Below the pieces are notes generated by a model. The model saw nothing but the letters and a program-made list of their open reading frames with translations. It had not been told where the DNA came from and ran no database searches. A stretch of DNA of 64,000 bases, taken from Chitinophaga pollutisoli. GTDB taxonomy: Bacteria > Bacteroidota > Bacteroidia > Chitinophagales > Chitinophagaceae. A program made the position numbers and the translations under genes. The stretch is taken from contig NZ_CP149822.1 in assembly GCF_038396755.1 (NCBI RefSeq), forward strand, positions 1,860,001 through 1,924,000. Reading direction: 5' to 3'. This document shows, one piece after another, positions 26,831 through 34,810 of the stretch (the first letter of the stretch is position 1; each line of letters begins with the position of its first letter).

Positions 26831-27184
26831 AGCCGAGATTTTAATGCATTTGGTTGATTGCGTCTAATGTGCAACTAATTGCCGTCAAATATAGCAGGTT
26901 GTTTTAAATTGAAGAATGGATAGGATTGGGGAAGTGATGGATTATCTTATGGTGAACACTACACAGGCCGCTTTAGGCGCGGATATGAAAATAGTATATG
27001 TTTATCATCATTTTGTATCACTCACGGGTTAAATAAGTGTAGACATGACATGGATTATTCTACGCCCGATTGCAATCGATACCATCATAAAACAGCGCAG
27101 GGGCGGGCGTTGGTATTTTATGATGGGCGGCAACGGCCCAACCGATTTCTTTCCATAATTTTAGAGCGTAAAATCAAACCAATC
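26831..27184. promoter_or_regulatory. Divergent regulatory region between susC and the TlpA-like gene
   Basis: A 354-bp region without a gene. It holds the susC -7 box (minus-strand TATATTTG, 26886-26893). An 11-bp perfect inverted repeat CCATCATAAAA/TTTTATGATGG lies at 27082-27092 and 27116-27126. A near -7 element TAATTTTA is at 27156-27163, before the TlpA-like ATG. The rest is AT-rich with no recognised site. Confidence 0.5.
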
Positions 27185-28309
27185 ATGAAATCAATCCAGA
27201 TCCTGCCTGCAGTGCTCCTCCTGCCGGCGCTCGTACATGCCCAGACGAAATACACCGTGAAGGGTAAAGTAGGCAAGCACAACGAACCCGTTAAATCTTA
27301 CCTCGTTTATACCGTAGACGGCGACCAGAAGCGCGATTCCGCTTTCCTGAAAAACGGCGAGTTCTCCTTCTCCGGCACCGTTCCCGGCATCACCAAAGCC
27401 ACGATCCTGTTCAGCTACGGCCCCGACGCGCCGCGTTCCTCCAACGAACAGCTGAAAATCTACCTGGAACCCGGCACCGTTACTATTAAAAGCGCCGACT
27501 CCCTGAAGAATGCTTCCGTGAAAGGCGGTATCCACACCAACGACCAGGTAGCACTCGACGCCTTGCTGAAACCCGTTGGCGAGCGTAACAAAGCCCTCAT
27601 GGCCCGTTACTACGCATCTTCCCAGGAGCAGAAAAAAGACTCCGTTTGGATGTCCGCCATCATGGCCGAAAGCAAGCAAATCAACGACGACGAAGAAGCG
27701 ATCCTGAAAAAATTCGCTGAATCGCATACCAAATCCGCAGCCGGCCTCGAAGCCCTCAAAGCAATGGCAGGCTCCGTTCCCGACTACGCCACCATCCAGC
27801 CCATGTTCGCCAAACTGGCGCCGGCAGTACAGTCCAGCCCGGACGGTAAAGCTTACGCCGAAATGCTGGAAAAAGTGAAAGCCGTTTCCATCGGCGCCAT
27901 CGCACCCGATTTCACGCAGAACGATCCCGAAGGCAACCCCATCGCCCTCTCCTCTTTCCGCGGCAAATATGTGCTGATCGATTTCTGGGCTTCCTGGTGC
28001 GGCCCCTGCCGTGCAGAAAACCCGCACGTAGTGAAAGCGTACAACGAGTATAAAGACAAAAACTTCACCATCCTCGGTGTTTCCCTCGACCAGCCCACGG
28101 CCAAAGACAAATGGCTGAAAGCGATCGCAGACGACGGCCTCACCTGGCCGCAGGTGTCTGACCTGAAGTTCTGGAAAAATGAAGCGGCCGCACTCTACGC
28201 TGTGCGCGCCATCCCGCAGAACTTCCTGCTCGACCCGCAGGGTAAGATCATCGCCAAAAACCTCCGTGGCGATGCACTCGCCGCCAAACTGGCCGAAGTG
28301 ATCAAATAA
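27185..28309 (+). CDS. TlpA-like thioredoxin-fold lipoprotein/periplasmic reductase
   Basis: Exported thiol-disulfide oxidoreductase of 374 residues. The start at 27185 puts a signal peptide (MKSIQILPAVLLLPALVHAQ) at the N-terminus; an upstream ATG at 27050 would bury it. A DUF4369-type N-terminal beta domain (~22-125) and a helical linker precede the AhpC/TlpA thioredoxin domain, which has active site W271-C-G-P-C275 and cis-Pro segment AIPQNFLLDPQG. This architecture is common in Bacteroidota. It likely reduces envelope disulfides; the client is unknown. A strong terminator follows. Confidence 0.9.
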   Translation: MKSIQILPAVLLLPALVHAQTKYTVKGKVGKHNEPVKSYLVYTVDGDQKRDSAFLKNGEFSFSGTVPGITKATILFSYGPDAPRSSNEQLKIYLEPGTVTIKSADSLKNASVKGGIHTNDQVALDALLKPVGERNKALMARYYASSQEQKKDSVWMSAIMAESKQINDDEEAILKKFAESHTKSAAGLEALKAMAGSVPDYATIQPMFAKLAPAVQSSPDGKAYAEMLEKVKAVSIGAIAPDFTQNDPEGNPIALSSFRGKYVLIDFWASWCGPCRAENPHVVKAYNEYKDKNFTILGVSLDQPTAKDKWLKAIADDGLTWPQVSDLKFWKNEAAALYAVRAIPQNFLLDPQGKIIAKNLRGDALAAKLAEVIK

Positions 28310-28333
28310 GCGTACCACAGTTGATTGATAAAG

Positions 28334-28370
28334 AAAGGGCTGCACGGTGTAAACCGTCAGCCCTTTTATT
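28334..28370 (+). terminator. Terminator of the TlpA-like gene
   Basis: A long hairpin: outer stem AAAGGGCTG/CAGCCCTTT and inner stem ACGGT/ACCGT with a GTAA loop, followed by a T-rich tail. Confidence 0.85.
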
Positions 28371-28389
28371 TTTATGGCTATGGAAAGCG

Positions 28390-29157
28390 CTATTTGCCCA
28401 GCCACTCCTTGAACCCGGCCACCCGGTCGCGGCTCACTTCCAGATCCACACCGGGCGCGGGTTGCAGATCGAGTTTGAGGCGGCCGCTGAACCAGGGGTG
28501 CACCCGCCGCACGCTCTTCACATGCACCACCAGGTGCCGGCTCACGCGGTAAAATTCCTTCGGCGACAATTGTTGCTCGATAACCGTGAGATTCTCTTCC
28601 ATCACATGCTTCTTCCCGGCGAAATCAAGCCCGAACACGAGTTTACCGTCTGCATACAAACATGCGAGGTCTTCCGTGTTCACGTAATACAACTGCTGCC
28701 CCGATTTTACGAGGAAGCGTTCCTTGTAAGCCGCCGGCTGCATGGATTGCAGCAGCTGCTGGAACTTGTCCTCCCACCCCGCTCCTTCGGCTTTGGGCCG
28801 GCAAAGCTGGCTGTATTTGGCCAGCGCCTGGTGCAGCTCGGTTTCGTCGAGTGGCTTGAGGAGATATTCGATGCCGTTGTTGCGGAAGGCCTGCAACATA
28901 TATTGGTCATAAGCCGTCGTGAAAATGACCGGCGCCGTGAGGTTGGCTTGCCGGAAGATTTCGAGGCTGAGGCCGTCGGCCAGCTGCACATCCATGAAAA
29001 TGAGGTCCGGCGCGGGAAAGTGCCGGAACCATTTCGCGGATTCCTCCACACTATCGAGCACGGCGAGCACTTCCACCGGTTCGGTATGGCGGCCCAGCAA
29101 AGTCTTGAGCTTGCTGGCGGCGGGGGCTTCGTCTTCTATAATCACCACTTTGATCAT
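28390..29157 (-). CDS. LytTR-family response regulator
   Basis: A 255-residue regulator. The receiver domain has acidic IEDEAPA, phospho-acceptor Asp in LIFMDVQLADG and switch Lys in IEYLLKPLD. The LytTR DNA-binding domain (~150-255) contains RFLVKSGQQLYYVNTEDLACLYADGK and FYRVSRHLVVHVKSV. It overlaps the kinase gene by 4 nt and is the last gene of a receptor-kinase-regulator set. Confidence 0.92.
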   Translation of the reverse strand: MIKVVIIEDEAPAASKLKTLLGRHTEPVEVLAVLDSVEESAKWFRHFPAPDLIFMDVQLADGLSLEIFRQANLTAPVIFTTAYDQYMLQAFRNNGIEYLLKPLDETELHQALAKYSQLCRPKAEGAGWEDKFQQLLQSMQPAAYKERFLVKSGQQLYYVNTEDLACLYADGKLVFGLDFAGKKHVMEENLTVIEQQLSPKEFYRVSRHLVVHVKSVRRVHPWFSGRLKLDLQPAPGVDLEVSRDRVAGFKEWLGK

Positions 29158-30191
29158 GAGGCGGGAAATATGGGTAATAATACGATGAAATGATCCGCCG
29201 TTACCACCGATTCCACTTCTTCCGCCTCCCGGATCAGCCGGACGCGGGATTTGATGTTTTCCAGTCCTTTCCCGGTGGAGGGCACGGCATGTAATTTACG
29301 TTGCAGGTTATTGGTGACCACGATCTTGTCCTGCACCACTTCTATCTTTACATTCAGTGGCTTGGCGGCCGATACCACGTTGTGTTTCATGGCATTTTCC
29401 ACTACGATCTGCAATGCGAAAGGAATGATCTTCCGCTCGTGGTACGCTTCGGGCACTTCGATCGTTACCCTAAGGTTGTCGCCGAAGCGCGTTTTAAGCA
29501 GGTAAACGTATGCATCGAGCAATCCGAGTTCTTCCTTTACCGTTACCAGCGTCGTGTCCTGCACTTCGAGCATATGCCGGTAGAGTTTCGACAGCTGCTG
29601 GATGAAGTGCTCCGCTTTGTCCGGATCGCTATGCACAACGGAGCTGAGCGTATTGAGGTTATTGAAAAGAAAATGCGGGTCAACCTGGCTTTTCAGCGCC
29701 CTGATCTGCGCCTGCAGGCTTTCGTTCCGCAGGTCTTCCTGCCCCTGCATCGACAGCCGCAGCTGCGCCTGGTACCAGATCACTTCGTAAATACCCGCGA
29801 TGATGAGCGTATTGATGATACCCAGCACGTTGAGGTCGGGGTACGGCAATTGTATTTTCGACCACAGCGGCGGTGTAAAACCGTTGAAGTTCGATACGGA
29901 AAAAGTATATACGAACATCAGCAGGCAGGTCAGGAAGATCCGCTTGGGCGCCTGGCTGAGATGGGGAAATTTCTTCCGCATCCGGATGATGATCCACCGG
30001 TTGCCCAGCCAGAAGATGGCCGTGATGGCCGTTGAAAAGGCAAAGATGAGCCAGCTGTACCGCGGTTCCCGGGTGAATGTCACGCCGAGGTACATGATGG
30101 GCGTTAGGAACCCCATGAGTGGGATGCCCAGCAGCACAAACCATCTATCGTTGAATCCGAGCGCCGTTTCGTTTTTGCGCATATGCCCCAT
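29154..30191 (-). CDS. LytS-like sensor histidine kinase
   Basis: A 345-residue inner-membrane kinase with four N-terminal membrane segments (residues ~16-150), a coiled-coil, and the His_kinase domain (LKSQVDPHFLFNNLNTLSSVV, phospho-acceptor His). The ATP-binding region includes VVENAMKHN and GKGLENIKSRV. It starts 6 nt after the TonB receptor stop and ends in a 4-nt overlap with its regulator. An ATG at 30182 is an equally good start. Confidence 0.9.
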   Translation of the reverse strand: MGHMRKNETALGFNDRWFVLLGIPLMGFLTPIMYLGVTFTREPRYSWLIFAFSTAITAIFWLGNRWIIIRMRKKFPHLSQAPKRIFLTCLLMFVYTFSVSNFNGFTPPLWSKIQLPYPDLNVLGIINTLIIAGIYEVIWYQAQLRLSMQGQEDLRNESLQAQIRALKSQVDPHFLFNNLNTLSSVVHSDPDKAEHFIQQLSKLYRHMLEVQDTTLVTVKEELGLLDAYVYLLKTRFGDNLRVTIEVPEAYHERKIIPFALQIVVENAMKHNVVSAAKPLNVKIEVVQDKIVVTNNLQRKLHAVPSTGKGLENIKSRVRLIREAEEVESVVTADHFIVLLPIFPAS

Positions 30192-30197
30192 CTGCTT

Positions 30198-32531
30198 TTA
30201 AAAGGTAAACTGGTAGTTAACATTGGGAAACAGCCCGATCTGGTTGACATCCGTGATCTTGCCCGTTTCCACATTAATCGTACGTGTATAAATATTCTTC
30301 CTCGCGGTGAGGTTCTGTAAATCTATAAAGAATTTCTGAGTGGTTTTGCCCAGTTCCCAGGTAAAGGAGAATTTCAGGTCCCACCGGAAATACATGTCAT
30401 TCCGCATCGAATAAGCCCTGTCTTCGTGGTACACCACGTACCCCGCGTCTACTGTCGCGATTTCGTTGAACGGCGTATACCATTGCCCGCCGGCCAGGCT
30501 CACTTTGCTATCCGCGCCTACCGAAAAACCGGGCTTCACCGTCCATTCGCGGCCGATCAGGAAGTTGGACACGTACTGCGAATTGAAGGCGGTATTGCGC
30601 CAGACTTTATCACTGCCCTGGTACTTCGAATCAAACAGGCTTTGGGTGAACAGGAAGTAGAACCCGTTATGCAGGAACTTCTCCAGCGTCAGCTCCACGC
30701 CGTAATTGCGGCCGCGACCTTCGTTCATGAGGTTCGGCTTGTCGGGGAAACCGAAATCCGCCCCGTAATTCAACATGCTGAAGGATGTCAGCCTCCTTTC
30801 CACCGGCGCATCGTACAAGTGCTGGTAATACGTTTCCGCTTTGAAGCGCAGGCGCTCTCCCAGCAGCAGGTCGTAGCCCAGCACGGCGTGCAATGCGCGG
30901 GTGGGCGACAGATCCTTATTGGTCAGGCTGCCGGCGGATTCATTGAAATACACTTCCAGTTGCTGCAACTGGCTATGCATCCCCAACCCGAGGTTGAGCG
31001 ACTGCTTTTTCGATACATCGTACTTCATGTTGAAGCGCGGCTCTACAACGGATTGCCCGTTCAATCCGAAATACTGTCCATATACGCCCGCGTTGAACGT
31101 GAGATCGTTGCCAGCGCGGTGCTGGTAGTTCATCCAACCTTTGCCCAGCCATGCGCCGTTGCTGGCGTTCACCATATCGCTCAGTTCTTCTTCTCCATCC
31201 TTGATGCGGCGGTTGCGCATATCCAGTTGCATCTTTTCGCCGGAAGCACCAACGCTGAACTGGTTGCGCGCGTTGAACTTATGGTCCACACGATAGCCGA
31301 AACTGGTCCTGATCAGGCTGTAATCGAGGTCCATCCTGCGTTTGCCGCGTACTTCCGCTTCCATCTCGAAATTATCCGTTTTGCTTTCGGCGGCGGAAAT
31401 GGCGGCAAAGGCGCGGCCGTAAGTTTTCGGGGAGAAGTTGATGCTGTGCGTAATACCCGCCACGCCGGTGTTGGACGTCGTCAGCACTTCATAATCGCCG
31501 GTATTGTACAAGTCGGTGGAGTCCTCCGAAGGGATGAAGTGGATATTGCTGAGCCCGCCCATGGCAAACACGCCGAAGGTCCCGGCTTTTTTCGTGGGCA
31601 GGTTGATTTTCATGGTGAGGTCCTGGTATTTGGGCACGCTGGCGCCCGTTCCCACGCTCAATCCGAGCGCATGCACCGCCGCGATGAGCGAATAGCGGTA
31701 ATCCACCAGGAAAGAAGCGCCGCCACGTTTGCCCAGCGGGCCTTCCACCGCGGCTTCGAACCCGTTGAAGCCTACCTGCGCCAGCATCTCATACCGGTCT
31801 TTGTTCCCGTTACGCAGCCGCAGATCGAAAGCCCCCGCCATCGCGTTCCCGTAATCCGCCGGAAAAGCGCCTGTCAGGAAGGAGGAAGTACGGAGGGTAT
31901 TGGTGTTGAGAATCGTCACCGGCCCGCCCGTAGCACCGAAAGTGCTGAAGTGGTTGGGATTGGGAATATCCACGCCTTCCGCCCGCCAAAGCACGCCCGA
32001 AGGCGAGTTGCCGCGGATGATGATATCGTTGCGCCCGTCGTTGGCGCCCGACACCCCCGCGAAATTCTGCGCCATGCGGGCAGGATCGTTGCGGGTGCCG
32101 GCGTAGCGCATGCCTTCCTCGATATTGAGCTGGCGCGCGCTCGACAGCGCCAGCGGGCTCACCGGCCCTTCGCCGCGCTTCACGGTAATTTCGGCGCCTT
32201 TCAGCGTAATGACAGTTTCAGTCAGGGGGATTTCCAGCACGGTTTCCTTACCTGCGTTCACTTCCACACCCTGCAGCACTACGGGCTCGTAGCCCATCAT
32301 GCTAATCTGCACGGTGTGGCGGCCCACGGGAATCTCCGTGATCCGGAATTCTCCTTTTTCGTTGGTGGCCACACCTTTACCCAGGTCCGGGAAAGAAACG
32401 GCCGCGCCGGGAAGGGGGAAATGCGTCGCGCGATCGGTGATCACGCCCTTGACGTTTTGTCGGGGCAGGGGTTGCGCCACCGACTGTAAAGTGATCAAAA
32501 CAAAAAGTCCAATCTTGATAATGAGCTTCAT
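30198..32531 (-). CDS. TonB-dependent receptor with carboxypeptidase-like N-terminal domain
   Basis: Outer-membrane receptor of 777 residues from the start at 32531, which directly precedes a signal peptide (MKLIIKIGLFVLITLQSVAQ). An Ig-like CarboxypepD_reg domain (GVITDRATHFPLPGAAVSFPD) and a plug (NDIIIRGNSPSGVLWRAEGVDIPNPNHF) precede a barrel that ends in NVNYQFTF. It differs from SusC by lacking the SusC box and a SusD partner. Ligand unknown. It appears to be the first gene of an operon with the LytS/LytTR pair, which suggests signalling linked to the receptor or its substrate. Confidence 0.88.
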   Translation of the reverse strand: MKLIIKIGLFVLITLQSVAQPLPRQNVKGVITDRATHFPLPGAAVSFPDLGKGVATNEKGEFRITEIPVGRHTVQISMMGYEPVVLQGVEVNAGKETVLEIPLTETVITLKGAEITVKRGEGPVSPLALSSARQLNIEEGMRYAGTRNDPARMAQNFAGVSGANDGRNDIIIRGNSPSGVLWRAEGVDIPNPNHFSTFGATGGPVTILNTNTLRTSSFLTGAFPADYGNAMAGAFDLRLRNGNKDRYEMLAQVGFNGFEAAVEGPLGKRGGASFLVDYRYSLIAAVHALGLSVGTGASVPKYQDLTMKINLPTKKAGTFGVFAMGGLSNIHFIPSEDSTDLYNTGDYEVLTTSNTGVAGITHSINFSPKTYGRAFAAISAAESKTDNFEMEAEVRGKRRMDLDYSLIRTSFGYRVDHKFNARNQFSVGASGEKMQLDMRNRRIKDGEEELSDMVNASNGAWLGKGWMNYQHRAGNDLTFNAGVYGQYFGLNGQSVVEPRFNMKYDVSKKQSLNLGLGMHSQLQQLEVYFNESAGSLTNKDLSPTRALHAVLGYDLLLGERLRFKAETYYQHLYDAPVERRLTSFSMLNYGADFGFPDKPNLMNEGRGRNYGVELTLEKFLHNGFYFLFTQSLFDSKYQGSDKVWRNTAFNSQYVSNFLIGREWTVKPGFSVGADSKVSLAGGQWYTPFNEIATVDAGYVVYHEDRAYSMRNDMYFRWDLKFSFTWELGKTTQKFFIDLQNLTARKNIYTRTINVETGKITDVNQIGLFPNVNYQFTF

Positions 32532-32621
32532 CGGGGTTATTTTTCCCGCAAAAATGCCCCGCTTTTCCACCCAAATCAAGCCCGCCCGTCCCCAACCGTT
32601 GTTTTCAGGGTGTGAATGGTA

Positions 32622-34279
32622 TTACCGGAGATACTGCCGGACGCGGGCATCTTCGCCGTACACATCCTCATAAAACCGCAGCTTCCCGTCGCGGTACTCG
32701 GCCGAAAAATAACGGATGTAGATCGGAAGGCGCTTCGTAAAGGCGTATGTCCGCTGTTCCTCACGGGCCTGCCAGGCGCGCACGGTGTCTGCCATGCCGG
32801 GTTTGGGATCGTGGCTCACGAGGTACATGGCCAGGCTGTCCCAGGCCTGCACCCGCACGCAGCCGTGGCTGAGGGCGCGGTTGGAATTGGCGAACAACTT
32901 GCGGTTATTGGTGTCGTGGAGATAAACGCTGAAACGGTTGGCGAAATTGAACTTCATGATGCCCAGGGAATTATCGAGCCCGTCCATCTGCCGCAGCACA
33001 TAAGGGAAGTAATTTTTGTTGAGCTTCTGCCAGTCGATGGAATCCGGGGAAATGATATTTCCCTGGTGATCCACCACTTCCAAATTCTTTTCGTAGAGAT
33101 AATTCCTGTCTTTTTTGATCTGCGGCAGCATTTCCTTGAACACGATGCTGTAGGGCACGCGCCAGTAAGGGTACAGCACGAAGTTGGTCATGACAGAACT
33201 GAGCTGCGGCGTGCGCGTGCGGGACGTTCCCACGATCACGCGGGATTCCAGCACCAGGCCCGCCGAATCGTCCCACACCTGGAGGCGGAATGCGGGAATG
33301 TTCACCATGAGGTAACGCGCCGGCAAAGTATCCGGCATTTTACGCCAGCGGTCGAGGTTGATCCCGGCCTGTTCGATCCATTCAACGGGCTGGCGGTTCA
33401 GGTATTGAATGGTACGTTTCCCGGCGATGCCATCCGGGTATAATTGAATTTCCTGCTGGAATTGTTTGATGGATTTTTTGAGGGCAACGGTATCCTCCAA
33501 CGGATACAGCAAGGTATCGAAATGCCCTGTTTTCGCCAGCCGCAACGCTAGCTGACGGCGGAATGCGGCGGTATCGGCATATTCGGCGGGAATGGTGTCC
33601 CAGGTTTCTTTCCCGAAACGCAATTCGTATGCTGCAATGCCGGATTTGAGCAGCTGATAGGCTTCGTGCGAAGGCTCGCACGCCTGCAGTACTTCACTGA
33701 TGCGGTTGCCGGCCAGCGCGTCGCGGAGGAAGGCATTGAGCGTATCGTCGGCGATCACCGAATCCTTTCGCAGGGCGATGCTGTCACGCGGGATAACGCC
33801 GCAATGCAGGTGGTTGGCGAGTTTGAAGAAAGCGTCGGTGAGCAGCACGTCAGTTTGCGCCCACAGGGCGGCGTCGCGGCGGGCGTCTTTATCATTGCGC
33901 CTCCGGTCTTGCGCGGCCTGCAAAGCTTCCGCGTGGTAGTGCGCGGGGTTAAGCCCATACAGCCGGGCGTTCCGAATCCAAAGGAGGAGGCTGTCGGCCT
34001 GTGGGGTAGCTTCCCCGTTCCTGGACCAGATGGCCTTCCCGCCATTGCCGGCATAAGCAGCATGTAGTGCGGCTGGGCTTTGCGCCATCACGCTGTCTTC
34101 CATCCAACCCTCATTCCCATCCACATACTCCAGCCGCTCCGCAATCTGTTGCGGCACCACTTCGTCGAGCTGCTGCACGTTCTGCACAACTTCCTGTTGA
34201 CGGGGCTTCCCTTTTTCTGCCCGCAAGCCGCGGCCATAAGGATGACAAAAAAAGACAATACGATCTTGCAAAATCTCAT
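32622..34279 (-). CDS. L,D-transpeptidase lipoprotein (YcbB-like), interrupted by a one-base deletion
   Basis: Peptidoglycan 3-3 cross-linking enzyme in the periplasm. The first frame from 34279 gives a lipoprotein signal (MRFCKIVLSFFVILMAAACGQKKG). The mature protein continues in another frame as QQEVVQNVQQLDEVVPQQIAE. One base appears to be missing within 34202-34216 (G4, C3 and T5 runs on the plus strand). The mature part has an N-terminal scaffold, a peptidoglycan-binding helix set (IKQFQQEIQLYPDGIAGKRT) and a YkuD domain with catalytic NRALSHGCVRVQ. Restored length is about 552 residues, normal for YcbB-like enzymes. Without restoration the enzyme has no export signal. Confidence 0.85.
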
Positions 34280-34423
34280 TCCTGACGCAGATTAAAATTG
34301 ACTTTCGAATGTAGTGATTATTGCAAAGACCGTGCTGCTATGAACGTGTGATTGTCCGATTATGCGTGTTAACCCGACCGGATTGCGTATTTACCGCAAA
34401 TTCTCCCGGATATCCCTACTGAC

Positions 34424-34536
34424 ATCCTCCTGCCATCCTTCGTTCATCCTTCGAACGTGTTCGCTCGTGGTGCGGGTTTGAGGGTATTTGGACGAAGGAT
34501 CGACGAAGGATGAACGAAGGATTGACGAAGGATCGA
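34424..34536. repeat. Palindromic 11-bp-period repeat unit 1
   Basis: The left side has ATCCT-type 11-mers at 34424, 34435 and 34446. The right side has four 11-mers CGAAGGATNRA at 34493, 34504, 34515 and 34526. The arms ATCCTTCGTTCATCCTTCG (34435-34453) and 34504-34522 are a perfect 19-bp inverted repeat. The centre carries GGTTTGAGGGTATTT (34475-34489). Confidence 0.8.
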
Positions 34537-34575
34537 CGGAGATTTGTCACATCCTGCCGGCCGTTTCTCCGGCAA

Positions 34576-34689
34576 ATCCTGCTGACATCCTGCTGACATC
34601 CTTCAATGATTCTCCAAGCGTCTCCAATGCTGGCTTAGGTTTGAGGGTGTTTACCTGAAGGATGGCAGAAGGATCATTGAAGGATGAGC
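34576..34689. repeat. Palindromic 11-bp-period repeat unit 2
   Basis: Left 11-mers ATCCTGCTGAC (34576, 34587), ATCCTTCAATG (34598) and ATTCTCCAAGC (34609). Right 11-mers beginning GAAGGAT at 34657, 34668 and 34679. CATCCTTCAATGAT pairs perfectly with ATCATTGAAGGATG. The centre GGTTTGAGGGTGTTT (34638-34652) matches unit 1 except for one base. Confidence 0.8.
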
Positions 34690-34690
34690 G

Positions 34691-34785
34691 TACCTTTGTC
34701 CTTTCACCCCACGTTTTTACATTGCTCACCCCAATACGTCTGCCGGTCACCCCATTTTTTGCATCCGGATGGGTGATCCGGTTAT
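34691..34785 (+). ncRNA. Possible small RNA (tentative)
   Basis: A TACCTTTG -7 box at the edge of repeat unit 2 is followed by TCACCCCA at 34704, 34726 and 34747 (22- and 21-bp spacing). A 6-bp perfect hairpin CCGGAT/ATCCGG with a TTATTTTT tail then looks like a rho-independent terminator for the plus strand. No plus-strand protein gene ends here. No -33 element is clear. Confidence 0.3.
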
Positions 34786-34810
34786 TTTTGTGTTGTTGCC
34801 GGGAGGTGGG

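Larger units (their letters stand above)
34280..34810. other. Gene-free region with repeat element and possible small transcript
   Basis: 531 bp without a protein gene. It holds two related palindromic units with an 11-bp period (34424-34536 and 34576-34689), a -7-like TACCTTTG at 34691-34698, three TCACCCCA repeats (34704, 34726, 34747) and a hairpin CCGGAT/ATCCGG with a T-rich tail at about 34756-34782. See the separate entries. Confidence 0.6.

Noticed and set aside
30426..32489. 687-codon open frame antisense to the TonB receptor
   Set aside because: Same artefact: no start context, signal or domain, and the opposite strand has a complete receptor.
34424..34689. Possible CRISPR array in the repeat region
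   Set aside because: The repeats are 11-bp, contiguous and palindromically arranged, with no unique spacers of constant length and no cas genes nearby.
34756..34772. Terminator for the His/Met-rich protein gene
   Set aside because: On the minus strand the hairpin is followed by A residues rather than T, so it can only serve a plus-strand transcript.
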